Shown one piece after another: positions 28,825-37,376 of a DNA stretch of 64,000 nucleotides. This stretch comes from Burkholderiaceae bacterium 26 (lineage in GTDB: Bacteria; Pseudomonadota; Gammaproteobacteria; Burkholderiales; Burkholderiaceae): NCBI GenBank assembly GCA_000955795.1, contig JYOB01000020.1, forward strand, positions 54,337 to 118,336, written 5' to 3'. Position 1 is the stretch's first letter, and every line of letters begins with the position of its first letter. The notes beneath the pieces are model-generated. The model saw only the letters and a list, made by a program, of their open reading frames with translations, ran no database searches and had not been told where the DNA came from. A program made the position numbers and the translations under genes.

Positions 28825-29613
28825 CTAGAACGCCGACTTCACCACGCCGCCATCCACGCGCAGCGCAGCGCCCGTGGTGGCAGATGACAACGGGCTCGCC
28901 ACATAGGCAACCAGGTTGGCCACCTCCTGCGTGCTGGCAAAACGCTTGATGAGCGAGGTCGGCCGCGCTGTCTCGAAGAACGTCTTCTCGAACGCTTCGA
29001 AGCTCTGGCCGCCGGAGAGCTTCTCGACAAACTCATCCACGCCTTCGGAACGCGTCGGCCCCGGCAGCACGGCATTCACGGTGATGGCCGTGCCGGCGGT
29101 CAACTCGGCCAAGCCACGCGAGAGGCCCAGCAGCGCAGTCTTCGTGACGCCGTAGTGGATCATCTCCACCGGGATCTGCACGCCGCTCTCGCTGCTGACG
29201 AACACGATGCGGCCCCAGTTCTGGGCGCGCATGCCGGGCAGATACGCGCGGGACAGACGCGCGCCGCTCAGCACGTTCACGTTGAAGAAGTGCTGCCATT
29301 CGGCGTCGTCGATTTCCTCAAACGGTTTGGGGTCGAAGATGCCGAGGTTGTTGATGAGGATGTCGACCTTGGGAAAGCGGGTGACCAACGCGTCAGCCTG
29401 CGCCGGGTTGGACAGGTCACCGGCAAAGCCCTCGACCTGGGCGTCGGGCACCTCGGTGCGCAGGCGCGAAATTGCGTCCTCAACGGACGCTTCCGTACGG
29501 CCGTTGACGATCACGCGGGCGCCTTCGGCGGCCAGTGCTACAGCAATGGCATGACCGATGCCTTTGGTAGAGCCGGTCACGAGCGCGAGCTTGTTCTGAA
29601 GGTGGAGGTTCAT
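28825..29613 (-). CDS. SDR-family oxidoreductase
   Basis: A 262-residue short-chain dehydrogenase. The cofactor motif is TGSTKGIGHA near the N-terminus, NNLGIFDPKPFEEI matches the NNAG position, a Ser follows in VSSESG, and the catalytic pair is in YGVTKTALLGLSRGLAE. The NNLG in place of NNAG is unusual but tolerated. ATG 29613 begins the canonical leader MNLHLQNKLALVTG; the longer frame to 29703 is not needed. It is divergent from a MarR regulator, its probable controller. Substrate unknown. Confidence 0.9.
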   Translation of the reverse strand: MNLHLQNKLALVTGSTKGIGHAIAVALAAEGARVIVNGRTEASVEDAISRLRTEVPDAQVEGFAGDLSNPAQADALVTRFPKVDILINNLGIFDPKPFEEIDDAEWQHFFNVNVLSGARLSRAYLPGMRAQNWGRIVFVSSESGVQIPVEMIHYGVTKTALLGLSRGLAELTAGTAITVNAVLPGPTRSEGVDEFVEKLSGGQSFEAFEKTFFETARPTSLIKRFASTQEVANLVAYVASPLSSATTGAALRVDGGVVKSAF

Positions 29614-29730
29614 GGCGTTCAAAAAAGGAATATGGAGGAGGACGAGCACGCCGCGCCACATGCGTCGGCTGCCACGTTTCAACCATGATACGAACCATCC
29701 CACCCCTTGGCAGCCGCAATCGTTTTGCAG

Positions 29731-29768
29731 CGATATCCAACGAGATTTGACGATCCGCGTTGGTATCG
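29731..29768. promoter_or_regulatory. Possible operator between SDR and MarR genes
   Basis: CGATATCCAAC (29731-29741) and GTTGGTATCG (29759-29768) form an inverted pair with one extra base in the left arm, located in the divergent intergenic region of about 270 bp. No other clear feature is seen in that region. Confidence 0.3.
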
Positions 29769-29883
29769 ATCCCGGCTTGACGGCCTGGGCAAGCGACGAT
29801 TAGTGTGCAATGAAGCACGCCAGCGTTACGGGAATGCGGCGCGCCTTACAAGCCGGATCACCGGCAGAACGGGGAGCACCACC

Positions 29884-30372
29884 ATGAGCATCGACGTACA
29901 GACACCTGAGGCCGCCGACACCAGCACCAGTGAAGGCGCCTACCAGCTTGACACCATGGACCGCGATACCAACATCGGTCGGCTCGTGCATCGGGTCCGA
30001 CACGCGTTGGTGACGCACATCGACAGTGCCCTGGCATCGCTGGACCTGACGGCCGCGCAGTGGACGGTCGTCATCTACCTGGCCGAAGACCTGGCCACCA
30101 CCCCGGCCGAACTCTCTCGCGCGCTGCACTACGATCCGGGTGCGATGACGCGGCTGATCGATCGGCTGGAGAAGAAGAACATCGTCAAGCGCGCACCCAG
30201 TGATGCGGATCGCCGCTCGGTGGTGGTCTCGCTCACCGAGCAGGGCCGCGCGCTGTATCCGGAAATCCGGCCGCTGATCATCGATGTGCTGAACCACCTG
30301 CTGCGCGGGTTTTCGCAGGCCGAGGTCAAGCAGTTGGAGAACCTGCTGCTGCGCGTGCTGCATAACGCCTGA
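29884..30372 (+). CDS. MarR-family transcriptional regulator
   Basis: A 162-residue winged-helix regulator: LTAAQWTVVIYLAEDL (helix 2 region), TTPAELSRALHYDPGAMTRLIDRLEKKNIVKR (recognition helix) and PSDADRRSVVVSLTEQGRAL (wing) are classic. ATG 29884 follows GGGGAG at about 7 bases. The longer frame from 29707 runs into the divergent promoter region and is rejected. It probably represses the divergent SDR gene. After the stop, CGCCTGA (30366-30372) and TCAGGCG (30378-30384) form a small hairpin without a T run. Confidence 0.9.
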   Translation: MSIDVQTPEAADTSTSEGAYQLDTMDRDTNIGRLVHRVRHALVTHIDSALASLDLTAAQWTVVIYLAEDLATTPAELSRALHYDPGAMTRLIDRLEKKNIVKRAPSDADRRSVVVSLTEQGRALYPEIRPLIIDVLNHLLRGFSQAEVKQLENLLLRVLHNA

Positions 30373-30454
30373 CCGGTTCAGGCGTTCGCGGTTCGGTCAT
30401 CTGAACCGACGGCGTTGCCGGCGTGCAGGGCATGGCTTGGGCGCCTCTCAGCGC

Positions 30455-31153
30455 TCACTGCCCCTCAAGCTCGTGCTTGATCTTGAACAGCTCGGTATCG
30501 GTGCGAATACCCAGCTTGCGATAGGCAGATTGCTTCTGCGAGCTGATGGTCTTGATGCTGCGCGCGAATTTCTCGGCAATGTCCGTAACCGACATGCCGT
30601 CAAGGCAGCAGCGCAGCACTTCGCGCTCGCGCGGGCTGAGCTCGGAGCGGTCGAGCAGTGCAGAGAGCTTGCTGCCATTCGCGGTGGGCGGGGGCGCATC
30701 GGCAGAAAGGGCGTCGCTCTCCATCTCGGCAGCCAGCGCGGCGTTCAGGCGCTTGCCGCCCGTAGCCACGGTGCGAATGGCACGCACCAGTTCCGACAGC
30801 TCCTCTTCCTTGCCGACAAACCCGCGCGCGCCGGCATGCATGACCATGCCAACCGTCGCCTTGTTGTGATGCGCCGAGGCCACCAGAATCTTCAACTCCG
30901 GATAGCGCACGCGAATCAGGCGGATCAGGTTCAGTCCGTCGATCTCAGTGGGCCCCAGCGAATAGTCCATCAGCAGGACATCCACCTCGAAGGTGTTGTC
31001 CTTGAGTGCCCGCACGATTTCGCGGCCTGACGCAAACATGCCGGCGACCTCGATATCAGCCTCTTGCTTCAGGCGCGCCGCCAGACCATGGCGAACCACC
31101 GCATGATCATCCAGCACGACCACGCGGATCGGTCGGGTCGCGGTCCAATTCAT
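30455..31153 (-). CDS. NarL/FixJ-family response regulator
   Basis: A 232-residue two-component regulator. The receiver domain has VVVLDDHAVVR, the phospho-acceptor Asp in VLLMDYSLGP, and the Lys region GARGFVGKEEEL. The C-terminal LuxR-type helix-turn-helix is LSPREREVLRCCLDGMSVTDIAEKFARSIKTISSQKQSAYRKL. RcsB/BvgA-like members share this layout. No histidine kinase is adjacent. The only histidine kinase in the window is the orphan PAS kinase at 40.7 kb, which is of the type that pairs with NarL-class regulators. Confidence 0.92.
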   Translation of the reverse strand: MNWTATRPIRVVVLDDHAVVRHGLAARLKQEADIEVAGMFASGREIVRALKDNTFEVDVLLMDYSLGPTEIDGLNLIRLIRVRYPELKILVASAHHNKATVGMVMHAGARGFVGKEEELSELVRAIRTVATGGKRLNAALAAEMESDALSADAPPPTANGSKLSALLDRSELSPREREVLRCCLDGMSVTDIAEKFARSIKTISSQKQSAYRKLGIRTDTELFKIKHELEGQ

Positions 31154-31297
31154 GTTCGCAGGTTCCTATTCGACTTGTTTTGCATGACTGCGCAGGCTCG
31201 CTCGAACGGGCACCGCACAGCCAAACGTGTCACATATTAATGTCTTCATGCCCCGACCTGAACCTGGCTGAATCGAGGTCAAGGGTTGCGAGGACAA

Positions 31298-32236
31298 TTA
31301 TTTGGCTTCGACGACCGTGTCGTCGCGGGCATAGATCGAGCAGTTCTGATAACGCTCCTTGCACGACGACACCGCACGGAATTCAGCGTTCTGGCCCCAC
31401 TCGTAGACGAATTGATCGCCATCGGCAGCCACGAAGATTTTCGGCCACGGCTTGCGCAAATACGCACCAAAGGCGGCTTGCGATTTCGGGCCCAGTTCAC
31501 CGGGCTTGCGCAGCTGTGGAGCAGTGGCCGCTGCAGGCGTCGTATTGGCTGCCACCGACGACGCTGCTGCAGCGCGCTCGGCCAGCGCTTTTTGCGCACG
31601 GGCGGGAACATCGTTGATCCACTCGGCGGGCGCTGCAAAGTTCAGGTTCTGTCCGTAGACGGCGGACACCATGCGCGACGTGATGCCGACCAGCCGCGCG
31701 TTGCTGTCGAACAGGCCGCCGCCGCTGGAGCCCTGCGAGATCGCTGCCGACGTCTGGATCGCCTTGAGCTCGCCGTTTTCGTCATGCCGCAGCGACGAGA
31801 TCAACCCCTCGCTGATCGTCAGGTCAAACCCCAGCGGATTGCCGATTGCGTAGACCTTCTGCCCCGTCACCAGCGTGCTGCTCGGGACAATGGTGACGGC
31901 GGGGTAGTGGAAATCGGCAACGCGCAGCTGGCACAGGTCACGCTGCACGTCGGGATACAGCAGGCGTGCGCCAAAGCTGGCGTTGCCGCGCTTGAGGCTG
32001 ACCTGCTTGCCGCCGCGCAGCACGTGGCAGTTGGTCACGGCCAGCCCGTCGCCAATCACCACCGCGCTGCCGATGGCCAGCGGCTGGCCGGCAGCGTTGG
32101 ATACGCGCACCTCCCAGATGCTGGGCGCGACCTTGGCGAACACTTCGGCCGGCTCCAGCGCAGCCGCCGGCAACGCTGCCAGTGCCGATGCAGTGGCCAG
32201 GAACGTGTGGATCATGAAGGCGGTGCGGCGGGTCAT
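31298..32236 (-). CDS. Exported trypsin-like serine protease
   Basis: A 312-residue S1C-type protease. A signal peptide (FLATASALAALPAAALE) is followed by a chymotrypsin fold with the catalytic triad His (VTNCHVL), Asp (PDVQRDLCQL) and Ser (SQGSSGGGLFD). There is no PDZ domain; instead an Ala/Pro-rich linker leads to a small C-terminal region with a Cys pair (SSCKERYQNCSIY). ATG 32236 overlaps the TGA of the upstream lipoprotein gene as ATGA, so translation is coupled. The protease probably acts in the periplasm on or with the lipoprotein (inference). Confidence 0.85.
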   Translation of the reverse strand: MTRRTAFMIHTFLATASALAALPAAALEPAEVFAKVAPSIWEVRVSNAAGQPLAIGSAVVIGDGLAVTNCHVLRGGKQVSLKRGNASFGARLLYPDVQRDLCQLRVADFHYPAVTIVPSSTLVTGQKVYAIGNPLGFDLTISEGLISSLRHDENGELKAIQTSAAISQGSSGGGLFDSNARLVGITSRMVSAVYGQNLNFAAPAEWINDVPARAQKALAERAAAASSVAANTTPAAATAPQLRKPGELGPKSQAAFGAYLRKPWPKIFVAADGDQFVYEWGQNAEFRAVSSCKERYQNCSIYARDDTVVEAK

Positions 32237-32820
32237 TGCGGCGTCAGCAAATCGGAAAGGTCGCTCAGCGTGGTGGAGCCGTCTTCGGAACGCGTTTTGT
32301 CGCGCATGAAAGCCACGTCCGCATCGGTCAGGTCGGGGCAGCTTCCAGTGCCCCACGAGGGGTTGATGCGGTAGGTGCGATAGCGCGCGTTGATGGCATG
32401 CCACGACCGGCCGTCGTCAGACTCAACCACGCCGGCGCGGCACACATGGGCGTTGGTGGGGTAGCTGGCCGTCATCTTGTACTGCTTGCCCGCCTGCGGC
32501 ACGAACGTCGCCGACACACCGCAGCGATAGATGAGCGTGCCCGAGGTGCGGATGAAGCTGGCCCCCAGCGCGGTCGGCACACCGGCCAGCACGCGGATCG
32601 GCCGCGTCGCATCCGCCGGCTTGAGCGCGGTGCGCGGGTTGCCGCAATACTTTGCGTCGTCAAACGCGAGGATGGTGGCGTTGGTGCTGGTCAGCGGGCG
32701 GACGAAATCCACCGTGGCCGTGTTGGCGCCGGCAGGCGGCTCCGCATAAGGCGCTGCGCAGCCCGTCAGCCACAGCGCGCCCCCGATTCCGATGGCCGCA
32801 GCAATCGTTCGGCTCGTCAT
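32233..32820 (-). CDS. Lipoprotein of unknown function
   Basis: A 195-residue protein with a type II signal peptide ending in the lipobox LTGC, giving mature CAAPYAEPPAG. The body contains several Cys residues (KYCGNPRTAL, IYRCGVSATF, AHVCRAG, GSCPDL) that could form disulfides. I recognise no family; proteins with this N-terminus are annotated as hypothetical lipoproteins. ATG 32820 has GGGGGA upstream. It is the first gene of a coupled pair with the exported protease. Confidence 0.75.
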   Translation of the reverse strand: MTSRTIAAAIGIGGALWLTGCAAPYAEPPAGANTATVDFVRPLTSTNATILAFDDAKYCGNPRTALKPADATRPIRVLAGVPTALGASFIRTSGTLIYRCGVSATFVPQAGKQYKMTASYPTNAHVCRAGVVESDDGRSWHAINARYRTYRINPSWGTGSCPDLTDADVAFMRDKTRSEDGSTTLSDLSDLLTPQ

Positions 32821-32954
32821 ACCCAATCCCCCCGCGAGTCTTGTGTTTGGTGTGTTTGTGCGACTGCGCACAAGTGTAACCAAAGGTGGTGCGAGGGGAC
32901 GGCCGCGGCGGCGCACAGGCGTTGCTTGCGCGCGTCGCGTGTTGGGAAGTCCGC

Positions 32955-33563
32955 TCAGGCAAGCGCCGCATCGATGCGCGCCCGCGTGCTGCGGCGCGCG
33001 CGCTCGAATACCGCCATGTCGCCCATCAGAAACGCCACGTTGGCGTTGGAACGAAACGATTCGATTTCGAAGACGAGCTGATCGACCTCGACATCGGCGC
33101 GCAATTCACCGGCCGCCTGTGCCGCGGTAATCGTCTCGCGAAAGCGGGCGCGCATCTCCTCCCGATGCCCGCGCACACGGTCCTGGATGGCGCCTGGCCG
33201 CGCGCGGTATTCGTAGCTGGCCGCGCAGACAAAGCAGCCACCCGGCGACGCCCCACTGGCCACGTAGTCGAACCAGCCTTCGGTTAGCGCACGCAGGCGG
33301 GCAAGCGGGCTTTCCAGCGCCAGCGCCGGTTCAACGACCATCTCGCGGTAATGCACGACGCCCGCGTCCAGCGTGGCCAGTTGCAGCGTTTCCTTGTCGC
33401 CGAACAGCACCTGGATATTGCCCTTGCCCACGCCCGCATCCGTGGCCACGCGGCCGATGGTCAAACCCTCCAGCCCGTCGGTGGAAGCGATGGCGGTGGC
33501 GTGCTCGAGCACCTGGGCGCGCGCACGTTCACCACGCTGGCGGCGGCCGTCGGTCTCGTTCAT
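32955..33563 (-). CDS. TetR-family transcriptional regulator
   Basis: A 202-residue repressor. The N-terminal helix-turn-helix is ARAQVLEHATAIASTDGLEGLTIGRVATDAGVGKGNIQVLFGDKETLQLATL. The C-terminal ligand domain contains SPGGCFVCAASYEYRARPG, as in the YcdC/AcrR-like subgroup with a conserved GGC motif. It is divergent from a DHA2 efflux transporter, with a palindromic operator between the two, so it should repress the transporter and itself. Confidence 0.9.
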   Translation of the reverse strand: MNETDGRRQRGERARAQVLEHATAIASTDGLEGLTIGRVATDAGVGKGNIQVLFGDKETLQLATLDAGVVHYREMVVEPALALESPLARLRALTEGWFDYVASGASPGGCFVCAASYEYRARPGAIQDRVRGHREEMRARFRETITAAQAAGELRADVEVDQLVFEIESFRSNANVAFLMGDMAVFERARRSTRARIDAALA

Positions 33564-33629
33564 GGCAATGCCCTATCGATGAGTGGGGACAACGCAATCG
33601 GCGCTTGACGTGAGCCAACTGCCCTCTAG

Positions 33630-33647
33630 TATACGTACGACCGTATA
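33630..33647. promoter_or_regulatory. TetR-type operator between regulator and efflux gene
   Basis: TATACG-N6-CGTATA, perfect half-sites in an AT-rich patch (AGTATACG ... CGTATATTAATA) starting 21 bp before the transporter ATG. It overlaps a possible -10 region downstream of TTGACG at 33605. Confidence 0.65.
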
Positions 33648-33667
33648 TTAATAAACCGAGATCCCCC

Positions 33668-35134
33668 ATGTCAACGGAATCCCTTTCTGCCGCTGGCGTT
33701 GCCTCGCCAGCCAAACGGCACTGGCCCGCGTTGGCGGCCCTGCTGACCGGCAACTTCGTCACGATTCTCGACCTGTTCATCGTCAATGTGGCGATTCCGG
33801 ACATCCGTGCCGGTCTGCACACCAGTTTTGCCGAAATCCAGCTCGTGATGGTCGGCTACAGCGCGGCGTATGCGGTGTTCCTGCTCAACGGCGCCCGCCT
33901 GGGCGACCTGTTCGGGCGCAAGCGCATGTTTCTGGTGGGCATGGCGTTGTTCACGCTGGCATCCGCGCTGTGCGGTCTGGCGACAACGCCGTGGATGTTG
34001 ATTGCCATGCGAGTCGGCCAGGGCCTGGGGGCAGCCATTCTGATGCCACAGGTTATGGCTTCGCTGCGCGTGCTGTTTGACGGCGACGCACGGCGGCGCG
34101 CGTTCGGCACCATGGGCGCGGTGCAGGGCGTGGCGGCGTCGGTCTCGCAGATCATCGGTGGCTGGCTGATTGCGCATCCGCTGGCGGCCAACGTGTCGGG
34201 CTGGCGCGCGGTGTTTCTGGTGAACGTGCCGATCGGCATTGCCGCGCTCTTGGCTGCGCGCGCCTTCGTGGCGGAATCGCGTGCGCCGGTGGCGGCGCGG
34301 CTGGACGTGCACGGCGCCGTGGCAGGCGCGGTGGCGCTGGCGATGCTGCTGGTGCCGATCATGCAGGGCCGCGAGTCCGGCTGGCCGTGGTGGTCGTGGG
34401 CGGTGCCGCTGGCCTCGCTGCTGGTGTTCCGCCACTTTGTGCGCGTAGAGCAGGCGCTGTCGGCCGCGGGCCGCGTCCCCATCATCGAGATGGCGCTGTT
34501 CCGCAACCGCAGCTTTGTGCTGGGCGTGCTGGCGATCTTCCTGTTCTACACGGCCATCAGCTCCTACTTCCTGGCGCTGACGATCTTGCTGCAGTTCGGG
34601 CGCGGCTTGTCGGCATTGGCAGCGGGGTTGGTGTTTACGCCGGCGGCCATCGCGTTCTTTACCGGCTCGCTCACAGCGCCCCGCCTGGCTGAACGCATCG
34701 GGCAGCGCGCCCTGCTGCTCGGCGTGGCGATCTTCGCCGTGGGCATGGTGGTGCTGGCGGCAATGGCGCAACTGGGCGCGGGCACCGCTTGGCTGATCCT
34801 GCCGCTGATGCTCAACGGCTTTGGGCAAGGCATGGTGATTCCGCTGTCGCTCAACACCATCCTCAGCGGCGTGGAAACAGCCCAGGCCGGCATGGGCGCC
34901 GGCACCGTCACGACCATGCAGGCCGTCGGCAACGCGGTGGGCGTAACGGTGGTGGGCGTGCTGCTGTTCTCGCTGCTCGGCCAGGTGGATGGGGCAGATG
35001 GTGCGGTGGCGATGGACGCCGCCACGCACGCCGCGCACTACGGCCATGCGTTCGCGCTGGCGACGCTCTACAACGTGGGTGCGACGATACTGTCTTTCGT
35101 GCTCTTCTGGCGTGCCTGGCGCCGGCACGCCTGA
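33668..35134 (+). CDS. DHA2-family MFS drug efflux transporter (EmrB/QacA type)
   Basis: A 488-residue transporter with 14 predicted membrane segments. Diagnostic motifs: FVTILDLFIVNVAIPDI in TM1 (DHA2 signature), GARLGDLFGRKRMF (motif A) after TM2, and RVGQGLGAAILMPQ (motif B) in TM4. It exports toxic small molecules by proton antiport. There is no adjacent EmrA-like adaptor. It is controlled by the divergent TetR gene. Its 3' end is 7 bp from the convergent PAP2 gene. Confidence 0.92.
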   Translation: MSTESLSAAGVASPAKRHWPALAALLTGNFVTILDLFIVNVAIPDIRAGLHTSFAEIQLVMVGYSAAYAVFLLNGARLGDLFGRKRMFLVGMALFTLASALCGLATTPWMLIAMRVGQGLGAAILMPQVMASLRVLFDGDARRRAFGTMGAVQGVAASVSQIIGGWLIAHPLAANVSGWRAVFLVNVPIGIAALLAARAFVAESRAPVAARLDVHGAVAGAVALAMLLVPIMQGRESGWPWWSWAVPLASLLVFRHFVRVEQALSAAGRVPIIEMALFRNRSFVLGVLAIFLFYTAISSYFLALTILLQFGRGLSALAAGLVFTPAAIAFFTGSLTAPRLAERIGQRALLLGVAIFAVGMVVLAAMAQLGAGTAWLILPLMLNGFGQGMVIPLSLNTILSGVETAQAGMGAGTVTTMQAVGNAVGVTVVGVLLFSLLGQVDGADGAVAMDAATHAAHYGHAFALATLYNVGATILSFVLFWRAWRRHA

Positions 35135-35141
35135 CCCACGC

Positions 35142-35741
35142 TTACTTGCGCACCCAGCCGCGACGCACGCACGGTGCCAGCACCACACCATGCAACGCCA
35201 GCCCCAGACGGTGCAGCGGCTCCGACAGGGTATGCGCCACGCGCCCGCTGCACAGCCAGGCGCTCAAGGCCGACACGGCCGCCGCGCCCAGCATGTCGAA
35301 CGGATAGTGCACACCCAGGTAGATGCGCGCCCATGCCATCGGCAAGCCCAATAGCGCCAGCAACACACCCACGCGCCGCAGGCGTGCGTTCCACATCAGG
35401 CTGAACGCCACGGTCCACAGCGCGGTGAGGTGGTCGCTGGGGAACGACGAATCCGGCGCGTGCGGCAGCAGATTGGTGCCCAGCGCAATCGCAAACGGCC
35501 TCGGGTGATACCACGCGAGACCGAAGCCAACGTTGATCGACAACGCCAGCGCGGCAGCCACACCGGTCTGCAGTGCCTGGCGCCGCGTGGTCGGCTCGCC
35601 CCAGAGCCAAGCGGCCACGAGCGTCAGCGGCACCAGCCAGATCGCGTATTCGGCAAAGGCCATCGCCAGCCAGACGGTCGTGGCTGAAGCGTCGGCCGGC
35701 GCGTTGATCCAAAGAAACAGCGTGTGATTGAGTGATTCCAT
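35142..35741 (-). CDS. PAP2-family membrane phosphatase (BcrC/undecaprenyl-diphosphatase type)
   Basis: A 199-residue integral membrane phosphatase with about five to six membrane spans. The three PAP2 motifs are visible: WYHPRPFA (short form of KxxxxxxRP), PSDH in SSFPSDHLTALW, and ARIYLGVHYPFDMLGA (SRxxxxxHxxxD). The size and start (MESLNHTLFLWINAPADAS) resemble BcrC-type undecaprenyl pyrophosphate phosphatases, which recycle the lipid carrier for cell-wall synthesis and affect bacitracin resistance. Convergent with the DHA2 gene. Confidence 0.85.
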   Translation of the reverse strand: MESLNHTLFLWINAPADASATTVWLAMAFAEYAIWLVPLTLVAAWLWGEPTTRRQALQTGVAAALALSINVGFGLAWYHPRPFAIALGTNLLPHAPDSSFPSDHLTALWTVAFSLMWNARLRRVGVLLALLGLPMAWARIYLGVHYPFDMLGAAAVSALSAWLCSGRVAHTLSEPLHRLGLALHGVVLAPCVRRGWVRK

Positions 35742-35833
35742 ACAGCGTCGGCCAACGGCCCGAGTGATTCAACAACGGCGTGAGACCCGGCCCACACTAC
35801 GGAAGGTTCCCTTCAATTCCCTTGGAACCGGCC

Positions 35834-35934
35834 TGTGGATAAGCCTAGGCCACCTGACTTAGGCCAGCCGTAGCGATGCTCCCGATCCTTGCCTAGGCTT
35901 TTCCCGCCGCCAGGCGCTGCCTATGATGTAGGCA
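35834..35934. promoter_or_regulatory. CCTAGG repeat cluster and DnaA box upstream of diguanylate cyclase
   Basis: AAGCCTAGGC (35841-35850) and GCCTAGGCTT (35891-35900) are exact inverted copies, each containing the palindrome GCCTAGGC. TTAGGCC lies between them. TGCCTA-N5-TAGGCA follows at 35918-35934. A perfect DnaA box, TGTGGATAA, sits at 35834-35842. The cluster occupies the divergent region between the PAP2 and GGDEF genes. Confidence 0.4.
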
Positions 35935-35984
35935 CACCGACACGCAAGCAGGCCGGATACACAATCTCGAACCCCGGGGGGTGG

Positions 35985-37352
35985 ATGGAAAGTTTTCTGA
36001 TTCAGCGAGCCACAGGCCGGCAAGCGATGGTTGCCGGTGCGATCGCGCTGCTGATCCTGTTGACGCTGGCTGTGGCCGCACCACGTGCAGGCCTGCAATG
36101 GCCGGCGATCAACCCGTTCATGCCGATGTGCGCCTTGACGGTATTCACCACCGCCGGCATTGCCGCGTTTCTGCTGGGCGCGCAGTTCACCGTGACGCGA
36201 CAACCGATGCTGGGCGCGCTTGGCGGTGCCTATGCCTTTACCGCGCTGGCCGTGGCGCTGCAATTGCTGACCTTCCCGGGCGTGTTCTCGCCCACGGGGC
36301 TGTTTGGCGCCCGCCCCACCACTGCAGCATGGATGTGGGTGTTCTGGCACGGCGGCTTTCCGCTGTTCGTGATCCTGGCGGTGCTCCTGCGCGATCGGCT
36401 CTCGCGCGATGCTGTTGCTGACGGGCGCGTCGGCCGGTGGGCCTCGCTGCTGATCGGCGGGCCGGTGGTGGTGGGTGGATTGCTGTGCAGCTTTGCGGTG
36501 CTGACCGACCTGCCGCCGCCGCTGCGCGCCAGCAATGGCAACAACCCTGTCGCGGTCGTCCTGTGGGCCATCAACGCGGTTGCCGTGCTCGCGGTGGTGG
36601 CCAGCGGCCGCTTGCGCGCGGTGCTCGACGTTTGGCTGGCCATTGCCGCGCTGGCCTGCCTGACGGACACCACACTCAACCTGCTGAGCACAGACCGCTT
36701 TACCGTGGGCTGGTACGTCGCGCGCCTGTTCAGCATGTTCGCGCCTGGGGTGCTGGTCTGCTTGCTGGTGTGGGAAGTGACCACGCTGTACCGGCGGCTG
36801 TTCGAGGCGCACGTCTCGCTGCAGCAGGCGTCCATGCATGATGCGCTGACGGGCCTGTACAACCGTACCTACTTCAACGAGCGGGTCGACAGCCTGATCA
36901 GCACAGCTCAGCGCAGCGGACAGCCGCTTTCGCTGGTGATGGTCGATGTCGACCACTTCAAGCGTTACAACGATGCCTTCGGCCACCTCAAGGGCGACGC
37001 GTGCCTTGCCGCCGTGGCCCATGCACTGGCCGGCGTCGTGCGCCGCACTGCAGATTTCATCGCACGCTATGGCGGCGAGGAATTCGTCGTCGTCCTGCCA
37101 GAAACCGATGCCAATGAAGCGCAGGCCCTTGCCGAGCGCGCGCGTGAAGCTGTGCTGCGTCTACGCATCGAAGCCACTGCGCCGTCGCGCTACGTGACGG
37201 TCAGCGCCGGTTGCGCCACGTCGGTGCCGGGTAACGGTGCCCTCTCCATCGACACGCTGGTCGAGACCGCTGATGCCGCGCTCTACCGCGCCAAGGCGGC
37301 CGGACGCAATATGGTGATGAGTGCGCAGCCGCTGCCGGCCGCGCTCACGTAA
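35985..37352 (+). CDS. Diguanylate cyclase with MASE4-like membrane sensor
   Basis: A 455-residue inner-membrane enzyme making c-di-GMP from two GTP. About eight hydrophobic segments fill the first 270 residues in a MASE4-like arrangement, followed by a GGDEF domain beginning HDALTGLYNRTYF. The active motif is RYGGEEF, with MVDVDHFKRYND as the metal site. An RTAD inhibitory I-site lies five residues before GGEEF, so product feedback is expected. No EAL domain. ATG 35985 has a G-rich ribosome-binding site; the longer frame from 35889 covers the repeat cluster and is rejected. Confidence 0.9.
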   Translation: MESFLIQRATGRQAMVAGAIALLILLTLAVAAPRAGLQWPAINPFMPMCALTVFTTAGIAAFLLGAQFTVTRQPMLGALGGAYAFTALAVALQLLTFPGVFSPTGLFGARPTTAAWMWVFWHGGFPLFVILAVLLRDRLSRDAVADGRVGRWASLLIGGPVVVGGLLCSFAVLTDLPPPLRASNGNNPVAVVLWAINAVAVLAVVASGRLRAVLDVWLAIAALACLTDTTLNLLSTDRFTVGWYVARLFSMFAPGVLVCLLVWEVTTLYRRLFEAHVSLQQASMHDALTGLYNRTYFNERVDSLISTAQRSGQPLSLVMVDVDHFKRYNDAFGHLKGDACLAAVAHALAGVVRRTADFIARYGGEEFVVVLPETDANEAQALAERAREAVLRLRIEATAPSRYVTVSAGCATSVPGNGALSIDTLVETADAALYRAKAAGRNMVMSAQPLPAALT

Positions 37353-37376
37353 CGCACGTCAAACGAAGAGGCGGCC

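Noticed and set aside
33671..35191. A 506-residue minus-strand frame opposite the DHA2 transporter
   Set aside because: Low-complexity His/Arg/Gln composition, an antisense shadow of an unambiguous transporter.
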